Source: Fidelibacterota bacterium UBA1134
GTDB lineage: Bacteria; Fidelibacterota; Marinisomatia; Marinisomatales; S15-B10
Assembly (NCBI GenBank): GCA_002311975.1
Contig: DCAL01000048.1
Span: 1-5,626 of the forward strand
Direction of reading: 5' to 3'
DNA length: 5,626 bases
Shown: positions 1 through 5,626 of the stretch, piece after piece
How the letters are laid out: every line of letters begins with the position of its first letter
How positions within the stretch are numbered: the stretch's first letter is position 1
The notes under the pieces: generated by a model
Told to the model about the DNA's origin: nothing
Database searches by the model: none
The model's input: only the letters and a program-made list of their open reading frames with translations
Position numbers and translations under genes: made by a program

Positions 1-261
1 CAGAACTACCCCAACCCGTTCAACCCGTCCACACGGATCCGGTTCGAGATTGCGGAACGCCAACAGGTCGATGTCGTGATCTACGACATCCGCGGTTTCA
101 AGGTTCGGACGCTGTCAAAAAAGACGTTCGATCCCGGATTTCATGTGATCAACTGGGATGGTACGGATGATCTCGGTCAGCTTGTGAGCTCAGGCGTTTA
201 CATGTACCGAGTTAAGGCTGGCGATTTCATCGATCATAAGAAGATGACGCTGGTCAGATAA
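1..261 (+). CDS. C-terminal end of a secreted protein with T9SS type A (FlgD-like) sorting domain (5' partial)
   Basis: The open frame enters from the left edge and ends at TAA 259-261, leaving 86 residues and no visible start. The visible part is one complete sorting domain. It begins QNYPNPFNPSTRI, continues through a beta strand ending VVIYDIRG (about residues 23-30), then a GFHVINWDGTDDLG stretch and the SSGVYMYRVKAG segment, and closes with KKMTLVR. This is the FlgD-Ig-like fold used as the C-terminal signal of type IX secretion cargo. In known T9SS systems this domain directs a Sec-exported protein across the outer membrane and is then usually removed or used for surface attachment. The catalytic or binding part of the protein lies outside the window, so its function cannot be named. 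A hairpin follows 10 bases after the stop, which suggests that its transcript may end there. Confidence 0.93.
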   Translation, partial: QNYPNPFNPSTRIRFEIAERQQVDVVIYDIRGFKVRTLSKKTFDPGFHVINWDGTDDLGQLVSSGVYMYRVKAGDFIDHKKMTLVR

Positions 262-270
262 AGTAAGTTG

Positions 271-303
271 TGTGGGGCTCCGGTTCACCGGGGCCCCGCA
301 TTT
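271..303 (+). terminator. Intrinsic-terminator-like or attenuator hairpin
   Basis: Bases 271-283 pair with 288-300 around a four-base loop (TTCA, 284-287). Counting G-U wobbles the stem is 13 bp without a bulge, and the core GGGGCTCCGG / CCGGGGCCCC has one wobble. Only three T follow (301-303), then ACTATG, so this is a strong stem with a weak U-tract. It lies just after the stop of the upstream secreted-protein gene and just before the lipoprotein gene. It could terminate the first transcript fully, or partly terminate it and so lower expression of the downstream genes. No convincing promoter is visible between it and the next gene, which makes some read-through plausible. Confidence 0.7.
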
Positions 304-313
304 ACTATGTAAC

Positions 314-1870
314 TTGAGAAAACTCTCGCCGATTCTAGCAGTCGCGGTTCTTACACTGAGTTGCGATCTCTGGGAGTACGCCGATCCATCGGCACCCATT
401 TCAAACCGTGCACCCGAAACATACCTCACACTGATAGCGGGGGAGACGCTCTATGCCCGCATCGGGTCAGTGGAAGAGAAAACAGATCCCGTCACCGGCG
501 AAAGCTATCTCGATACTGCCTGGGTCTATTCTATGGATGAAGCGCCCGACCCGGACTATCTGTGGGACACCCTCGGCAACGCGTTTACAACCATAACCAC
601 GAGCAAACAGAACCTCAACTGGTGGGGTGAAGATTCAGACGGACACGTTATTGGGTATCAATACAAATGGAATGTGAATGACGGGTGGACATTCACCACG
701 AAGGAGTCAGGTCTCTTCTTCCTGCCTCTCAAGACGGAGATGGATGTATTCACCTTTGAAGTGGTGGCCGTGGATAACGACAGCCTCACGGACTCAACGG
801 CGGCCCGGTTGGTGATCCCCGTACGAAACTCGGCACCCCAGATCGGTTTCAGGTACAGGAGCAACCCGCTGGTGAACGATCCCGGCGATACCAATTTCAC
901 CTTCCCTACGCGGACGTTTGTCTGGGATATCGAAGACGAGGACGGCATCGAGACGGTGCCCGATGTTTTCTACGCTGTGGATGATACCTGTGCCACATGC
1001 TGGCACTGGCTGGACGCAGCGTTGAACTCCAGTGTAACGGTAACGAATCTTGAGGTCGGTGCCCACACCTTCTATGCGAAAGTGAGGGATATCGCCGGCG
1101 CCCAGAGTAACACCATCCGGTTCCCGGAGACTGATGATCTTACCACTTCCAACCACTGGGTTGTCATGCCTGTTGTGGGCGCCACACTTCTTGTGGACGA
1201 TTTTCCTCAGGACCGATACAACCGCGCCCAGAAATGGTACAAGGGTATCCTCGACACACTGACTGAAAACGGCGAGTATTCGGTCTGGGAGATCGGCGAT
1301 AAGCTCCCCTACGCCAATGCCGACATCAACGCCAACCTGAATTATTTCGATCATGTGATTTGGTACACCGCCTACACTGGATCCGAGACATACAACGAGG
1401 CAGGCGCAAACATCGCCAACTTCCTAGCCAACGGCGGCAACCTTTTCCTGAACACCGCCGAGCTGAAGGACACCACTCTCGCCTGGTTCCCCATCGATTC
1501 CACTTTTACCCTGAACCCTTCAGGGCGGATGCTGAAGGGGACCGAGCTCCACGCCCAGTGGGATTCATCGCTCGATCTCTCGCTCTCCAAACTGATCGCC
1601 ATCCGCGTCCGGGGCTTTGAGACGGACACCACAAGAGCGCCATACCTCAGAAGCCTCTACCGACTTCAGGAGCCGGGAGTGACAGACGGCTGGCTCGGTA
1701 CACCAAATGTCTGTGCGGTGAATCAGTTCAGGGTCAATTCAACCACCCTCTCAGGCAAGGCTGTTTTCATGACACTGCCTCTTCATAATGGTTCGGAACC
1801 GCTAATGGAAGGAACAGGCTCGGCGGCGAGATTCATCCGCTACCTGTTGAAGGAAGAGTTTCGGTTGTGA
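314..1870 (+). CDS. Lipoprotein with two Ig/FnIII-like domains and a C-terminal GATase1/Rossmann-like domain
   Basis: From TTG 314 the product has 518 residues. It opens MRKLSPILAVAVLTLSC, a short lipoprotein signal with lipobox LTLS-C17. The frame is open back to GTG 272, but that start lies inside the terminator stem and puts 14 unlikely residues before the signal. TTG 314 has no Shine-Dalgarno sequence, so the start is uncertain. Residues about 31-171 and 173-269 look like two related beta-sandwich domains, each with a W/acidic/DG core (WGEDSDG at 104-110, WDIEDEDG at 204-211). Residues about 287-518 look like an alpha/beta domain: strand ATLLVDD, strand FDHVIWYTAY (345-354), a helix, then NGGNLFLN (373-380). 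This resembles GATase1-like/ThuA-like folds, but no nucleophile Cys is seen after the last strand, so a binding role is likelier than catalysis. The domain assignment is inferred by eye. The gene shares GTGA with the receptor gene. It is not recognisably SusD. Confidence 0.8.
   Translation: MRKLSPILAVAVLTLSCDLWEYADPSAPISNRAPETYLTLIAGETLYARIGSVEEKTDPVTGESYLDTAWVYSMDEAPDPDYLWDTLGNAFTTITTSKQNLNWWGEDSDGHVIGYQYKWNVNDGWTFTTKESGLFFLPLKTEMDVFTFEVVAVDNDSLTDSTAARLVIPVRNSAPQIGFRYRSNPLVNDPGDTNFTFPTRTFVWDIEDEDGIETVPDVFYAVDDTCATCWHWLDAALNSSVTVTNLEVGAHTFYAKVRDIAGAQSNTIRFPETDDLTTSNHWVVMPVVGATLLVDDFPQDRYNRAQKWYKGILDTLTENGEYSVWEIGDKLPYANADINANLNYFDHVIWYTAYTGSETYNEAGANIANFLANGGNLFLNTAELKDTTLAWFPIDSTFTLNPSGRMLKGTELHAQWDSSLDLSLSKLIAIRVRGFETDTTRAPYLRSLYRLQEPGVTDGWLGTPNVCAVNQFRVNSTTLSGKAVFMTLPLHNGSEPLMEGTGSAARFIRYLLKEEFRL
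1850..1858 (+). promoter_or_regulatory. Ribosome binding site of the TonB-dependent receptor gene
   Basis: AAGGAAGAG ends 8 bases before the GTG at 1867. It lies inside the last codons of the lipoprotein gene and supports GTG 1867 as the real receptor start. Confidence 0.75.
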
Positions 1871-4647
1871 ACCGGTGGTTGACACTACTTCTTTTGGTGG
1901 CGCTTCCACTCATAGGGCAAGAAAAAGGTTCTATAGAAGGCAGACTGTCTGACAGTGAAACAGGTGAGCCCCTCCCCGGCGTCAATGTTATCGTGAAGGG
2001 GACCTATTATGGCGCCGCTTCCGATGCTGATGGCTACTTCCGAATTACTAACGTTTCGACCGGCAGCTACGACATTGAAGTCTCCATGATCGGCTACAAG
2101 GTGATCCTGAGGACCGGTGTGAAGGTGAACGCTGGACGAACGACGACAGTCGATTTCCAGCTGGAGCAGACTGTCCTCGCGTTAGGCGAAGAGGTAGTGG
2201 TAGTTGGTAAGAAACCGCTCTTCGATGTGGACGAAACGGCCTCCATCACCAAGCTTTCCAGCGACGACCTTGAGAACAGGATTGTCAACAGTGTAGAAGA
2301 TATTCTCGCTGAGCAGATCGGCGTCACGAAGGTGAATAACGAAATCCATATTCGCGGTGGACGGATTGATGAGACCCTTTATGTCATCGACGGACTCTCC
2401 ATCAAGGACCCTCTCTCGGGCTACTCGGGAAACCTGTTCGTCAATGTCGAAAGTATCGAGAATTTGGAGATTATCACCGGAGGCTACGATGCCGAATACG
2501 GACAGGCCATGTCCGGCGTTGTCAACATCCGCTTGAAGGAGGGAAGGGACAAGTTTGAGGGGAGCATCAAATACCTGAGTGATCACTGGGGTGCGGCGCC
2601 CGGCGCCTTCGAGCACTTCAACAGCGACCGGTTCGAGATGAATCTCGGCGGCCCTTCACCTCTACTCGAACTTATGGCGCCGCGGCTGGGACTGGACCTT
2701 CCGGGGAAGTTCTCATTCTTTGCCAACGCCTATGGGAAGATCTCCGATTCACACCTGCCGGCGGCGAAGCAACTCTACCCTCACCGTAACTGGATTCCAC
2801 CTTCTGGTCTGTCAACACAAAAAGCAGACGAATTCCTTGGAAGACTGGCCGCGCGCGAGAATAACGACTGGCATGCGCTCTACAAACTCTCCTGGCATCT
2901 GGATGAGGTGAAAAAACTATCAGCCTCCTACGATATTTCTCTGAACATCAATCAGGGCTTCTTTATGCCGAGAGCCTTCTCCACCACCTACTTTCCCTAC
3001 GCATACAGCAAGATGCTTGACAACTACAACACCATCACCAGGGAATCGCGCCTCGCGAAGATCAACTGGACTCACACTCTGAGTCCACGGAGCTTCTACG
3101 AACTCACTATTGGACAATTCCTGACGCTGGAGCACAGCGCAGTTCAGGACCTCCACTGGACCGATTACCGAGAGCGCCTCGACATCGAGCCTGTCAATTA
3201 CATCATCCGGGACAGGGACGGAAATGTACGCATCACGTATGGTGACGAATTCTATGATACGGGCTTTTCGCCGGAATGGTATGATCTCTCCAGCGACAAC
3301 ACGCGGCTCGATCTCGACTGGACCCACCAGACCCTGAGTAAGCACAAGATTAAGGGTGGCTTGGAGCTGACTTCCACTGAGATACAGGTGGTGGACATAG
3401 ACGAACCATGGACGGGGACGACGGGTTTCGGCATCAACTATGACGCTTACCGCGCAAGAACTTTGTTCGGCGCATTCTACGTCCAAGACAGGATTGTTTT
3501 CGAAGGAATGACCGCAAATCTCGGGCTCCGTTACGATTATTGGTTCCCGGGGAAGTATGTGGAGGACGCCATAGCCGATCCTGACGCCATCACCGTCACC
3601 GACGAGGCGCGGGCCAGATTCAATGAGGAGACGTTCGAATTTCTGGGATATCGCGGTAAGGCGAGGCTTTCTCCCCGAGTCGGCATCTCTCACCCCGTAA
3701 CTGACAACGATGTTCTCTACTTTTACTACGGCCACTTCTCTCAGCTCCCCACATTTCAGTACGTTTACGCGAAACTGAACACGACTGCCCCCTCCACCTA
3801 TCAGGTTTTCGGGAACCCCAACCTGAGCCCGAAAACGACGGTACAGTATGAAATAGGGCTGAAGCACCGTTTCAGCGAAGATCAGGTCCTCGAAATGAAG
3901 GCATACTGGAAGGACATGTTCGACTACGAGACTTCTCAGAACATCACGCCTTCCAATCCGAAGTATGCCCACCTTCGGTTCCTCATGTATCTCAATGCGG
4001 ACTATGCGAGAGCCCGTGGGATCGAGATCATTCTCAAGAGCCGTCTGCTGACAAACTGGTACGCCGATGTGAACTTCAACTATTCCATCGCCACGGGTAA
4101 AAGCTCAAACCCCGATGACAATCTTCTTGTCCAGGCCGGTCAGCTTCGGGAGAAACCGTTGGACGAAGTGTTTCTCAGGTGGGACAAACCATTCCAGACC
4201 TTCGCCAACATCTCGTACGATCATCCTTCAGGATGGGGGATGTCGTGGCGGTTCGAATTCGAGAGCGGGCGGCGGTACACACGATCCATCCCCGGCACAC
4301 AGGAGTATCCCGACGGCCTCATCGAACTGGATGGTGTCACCTACTTCATAGGCACGGTGGAGGATGACAAGCCTTACTATTACCTCGCGAAAGATCCAGT
4401 CTCGAACGTGGATCTGAAGCTCTACAAGAAAATGTCCGTCGGCGGTGTCAATCTCCGGTGGGTGGCAGAAGTGGAGAATCTCTTTAATCAGCACATTCCC
4501 CGCCGGATTAATCCTTTCACCGGAAGGGAGTACAATCCTGGCGTCATCATTCCCTACAGCATGATCGAGGCGCCCAATCCCAATTTCGATCCTTCCCGCT
4601 TCCGGTCCCCGCGAACGGCCATCATCGGATTTCAGGTGAAGTTCTGA
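1867..4647 (+). CDS. TonB-dependent outer-membrane receptor with N-terminal carboxypeptidase-regulatory-like domain
   Basis: The 926-residue product starts at GTG 1867, with a good ribosome binding site and a signal peptide (MNRWLTLLLLVALPLIG, likely cut near residue 17). Residues about 20-103 form a carboxypeptidase-regulatory-like beta-sandwich (GSIEGRLSDSETGEPLPGVNV, then GYFRITNVSTGSYDIEVSMIGY). EEVVVVG (108-114) is a plausible TonB box. Residues about 120-225 are the plug, with IHIRGGRIDETLYVIDG (160-176) and GGYDAEYGQAMSGVVNI (205-221). The remaining roughly 700 residues are rich in alternating aromatic strands, as in a 22-strand barrel. The C-terminus, RTAIIGFQVKF, ends in Phe as barrel proteins do. 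Such receptors import large substrates across the outer membrane using the TonB-ExbBD energy system. No STN signalling domain and no SusD partner are seen. The ligand cannot be told from sequence. An Oar-like or other FCB receptor subfamily fits better than a classic SusC. Confidence 0.95.
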   Translation: MNRWLTLLLLVALPLIGQEKGSIEGRLSDSETGEPLPGVNVIVKGTYYGAASDADGYFRITNVSTGSYDIEVSMIGYKVILRTGVKVNAGRTTTVDFQLEQTVLALGEEVVVVGKKPLFDVDETASITKLSSDDLENRIVNSVEDILAEQIGVTKVNNEIHIRGGRIDETLYVIDGLSIKDPLSGYSGNLFVNVESIENLEIITGGYDAEYGQAMSGVVNIRLKEGRDKFEGSIKYLSDHWGAAPGAFEHFNSDRFEMNLGGPSPLLELMAPRLGLDLPGKFSFFANAYGKISDSHLPAAKQLYPHRNWIPPSGLSTQKADEFLGRLAARENNDWHALYKLSWHLDEVKKLSASYDISLNINQGFFMPRAFSTTYFPYAYSKMLDNYNTITRESRLAKINWTHTLSPRSFYELTIGQFLTLEHSAVQDLHWTDYRERLDIEPVNYIIRDRDGNVRITYGDEFYDTGFSPEWYDLSSDNTRLDLDWTHQTLSKHKIKGGLELTSTEIQVVDIDEPWTGTTGFGINYDAYRARTLFGAFYVQDRIVFEGMTANLGLRYDYWFPGKYVEDAIADPDAITVTDEARARFNEETFEFLGYRGKARLSPRVGISHPVTDNDVLYFYYGHFSQLPTFQYVYAKLNTTAPSTYQVFGNPNLSPKTTVQYEIGLKHRFSEDQVLEMKAYWKDMFDYETSQNITPSNPKYAHLRFLMYLNADYARARGIEIILKSRLLTNWYADVNFNYSIATGKSSNPDDNLLVQAGQLREKPLDEVFLRWDKPFQTFANISYDHPSGWGMSWRFEFESGRRYTRSIPGTQEYPDGLIELDGVTYFIGTVEDDKPYYYLAKDPVSNVDLKLYKKMSVGGVNLRWVAEVENLFNQHIPRRINPFTGREYNPGVIIPYSMIEAPNPNFDPSRFRSPRTAIIGFQVKF
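4634..4639 (+). promoter_or_regulatory. Ribosome binding site of the PorV/PorQ-family gene
   Basis: AGGTGA lies within the receptor's codons for its last residues, 7 bases before ATG 4647. Together with the TGATG overlap it suggests translation of the third gene by coupling or reinitiation. Confidence 0.65.
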
Positions 4648-5626
4648 TGACGTTCAGCCTCAGAAGATTTCTCGTACTCACATTCTTCCCGTTGGCCCTT
4701 TTCGGACAACAGAACTTATTTCCGATCTTGGGAGGTCAGCGCGTGGGGACGTCGGTGTTCACGTTCCTAAAAATCGGCGCCAGTGCCCGCGCCGCAGGCA
4801 TGGGAGAAGCAGTGGTGGCCCTGCACCAAGACGCATCTTCCCTTTTCTACAATCCTGCCGCTATCGGACAACTCTCCGGCACCCAACTCTCCGCCTCGCG
4901 AGTCCAGTGGCCGGCTGACGTCACATACGACTTTCTAGGGATCTCTCACCACCTGGCCGGAAGTCATTATCTCGGGCTTTCCGCCGGTATACTCCACATG
5001 GCGCCCATGAAGGAGACCACCGAGTACTTACCTTATGGCACGGGAAACTACTTCATCTTCCAGAATCAATTCATCGGGCTCAGCTACAGTGTGAAAATGT
5101 CCAACCGTTTCACTTTCGGTATAACGCTGAAGCATGTGGAGGAGAATCTGGCGGGGAATCGGATGCGGTCCATGCTCCTCGATATGGGCACCTTCTACTG
5201 GACAGGTTTCCGTACGCTACGCTTCTCGGCTGTCCTTTCCAACTTCGGGCCACAGGCCAAGCCTGAGGGAAGCTACAAGCGGTTTATCCTTGATCGCGAA
5301 ACAGGCGATGAGGTGATCATCGATTCTGGATTTGAGTTGTTCTCACCACCGACCATTTTCCGGGTGGGGAGCGCCATGGAGGTTATCGAATCTCTGAACC
5401 ATTCGCTCACTATTTCGCTTCAGCTCAACCACCCCGTGGATAACGCCGAGAACATCGTTACCGGATTCGAGTACGTTCTGCTGAATTCACTGGCGCTTCG
5501 GGGAGGCTACAAATTCAATGTGGAAGAGGAAGACTTCTCTCTCGGCGCGGGGTTCTATGTTCCAGTAGGATCGGCGAGACTACAAATCGATTTTGCCTAT
5601 ACCAACCTGATTCACCTCTCCGACCC
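4647..5626 (+). CDS. PorV/PorQ-family outer-membrane beta-barrel protein (3' partial)
   Basis: The frame starts at ATG 4647, whose A is the last base of the receptor's TGA stop, and stays open for 326 codons to the right edge. The signal peptide is MTFSLRRFLVLTFFPLALFG, likely cut before QQ (residues 21-22). The family signature follows: FLKIGASARAAGMGEA (40-55) and DASSLFYNPAAI (62-73). Further on are alternating barrel strands and the segment SPPTIFRVGSAMEV (233-246). Family members are usually a little longer than this, so only the last strands are probably missing. PorV (LptO) is the outer-membrane shuttle that takes type IX secretion cargo to the attachment complex, and PorQ has a related role. 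Many FCB genomes carry several paralogues of unknown function, so this copy may be a specialised one. It forms an operon with the lipoprotein and receptor genes. Confidence 0.9.
   Translation, partial: MTFSLRRFLVLTFFPLALFGQQNLFPILGGQRVGTSVFTFLKIGASARAAGMGEAVVALHQDASSLFYNPAAIGQLSGTQLSASRVQWPADVTYDFLGISHHLAGSHYLGLSAGILHMAPMKETTEYLPYGTGNYFIFQNQFIGLSYSVKMSNRFTFGITLKHVEENLAGNRMRSMLLDMGTFYWTGFRTLRFSAVLSNFGPQAKPEGSYKRFILDRETGDEVIIDSGFELFSPPTIFRVGSAMEVIESLNHSLTISLQLNHPVDNAENIVTGFEYVLLNSLALRGGYKFNVEEEDFSLGAGFYVPVGSARLQIDFAYTNLIHLSD

Noticed and set aside
280..308. A sigma-70-type promoter with TACTAT (303-308) as a -10 element
   Set aside because: It matches only four of six -10 positions, the expected -35 region falls in the terminator stem and has no TTGACA-like sequence, and no Bacteroidetes-type TAnnTTTG element is present.
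272..313. GTG 272 as the start of the lipoprotein gene
   Set aside because: It lies within the hairpin stem and would add 14 residues, translated from the stem and spacer, ahead of a signal peptide that is already complete from residue MRKLSP onward.
989..1009. A heme c attachment motif in the lipoprotein (CATCWHW)
   Set aside because: The motif requires CXXCH; here Trp follows the second Cys and His comes one residue late. A disulfide is the simpler reading.
794..1354. A 186-codon open frame on the minus strand
   Set aside because: Also in codon register opposite the lipoprotein gene and with no recognisable protein features; it is a shadow of the sense codon use.
1867..2560. Receptor as a SusC/RagA-type protein of a polysaccharide utilisation locus
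   Set aside because: The regulatory-like domain and plug are shared, but no SusD-like gene, glycoside hydrolase or sugar-related gene is adjacent, and the plug wording does not match the usual SusC signature by eye.
2920..3972. A 350-codon open frame on the minus strand with a GTG start and a chance GAGGAA upstream
   Set aside because: It lies in codon register opposite the TonB receptor gene. Its length is explained by the receptor not using TTA, CTA and TCA codons in that stretch. The translation shows no signal, domain or motif, while the + strand protein is a clear family member.

Overview
The window looks like a fragment of a bacterium of the Fibrobacteres-Chlorobi-Bacteroidetes (FCB) group. 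It probably comes from one of the environmental lineages such as Marinimicrobia, Calditrichaeota, Ignavibacteria or a related candidate phylum. The evidence is a C-terminal type IX secretion (T9SS type A, FlgD-like) sorting domain starting with QNYPNPFNPST, a TonB-dependent receptor with an N-terminal carboxypeptidase-regulatory-like domain, and a PorV/PorQ-family outer-membrane protein, all within 5.6 kb. The genus cannot be fixed from the sequence alone. Nearly every base is coding, all on the + strand, and no RNA gene, mobile element or CRISPR array is visible.

Layout: (1) bases 1-261 hold the 3' end of a large secreted protein, of which only its sorting domain is visible. (2) Bases 262-313 are a short gap filled by a strong GC-rich hairpin that looks like a terminator or attenuator. 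(3) Bases 314-1870 (start uncertain) encode a lipoprotein with two Ig/FnIII-like domains and a C-terminal Rossmann/GATase1-like domain. (4) Bases 1867-4647 encode a 926-residue TonB-dependent receptor, overlapping the lipoprotein gene by 4 bases (GTGA). (5) Bases 4647-5626 encode a PorV/PorQ-family protein that overlaps the receptor gene by 1 base (TGATG) and runs off the right edge.

The last three genes overlap and the second and third have good Shine-Dalgarno sequences, so they almost certainly form one translationally coupled operon of cell-envelope proteins. The receptor would import an unknown ligand. The lipoprotein takes the place where a SusD-type binding lipoprotein would be expected, but it does not look like SusD. 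The PorV-like protein would be an outer-membrane barrel of the type that carries T9SS cargo, and a T9SS cargo gene lies immediately upstream. The ligand and the function of the set are not visible in the sequence.

The main oddities are the missing ATG/ribosome binding site of the lipoprotein (an ATG-TAA start-stop sits one base off the reading frame), the hairpin between cargo and operon, and the unusual domain combination of the lipoprotein. No clearly new system is demonstrated; the set looks like a lineage-typical but poorly characterised envelope module.
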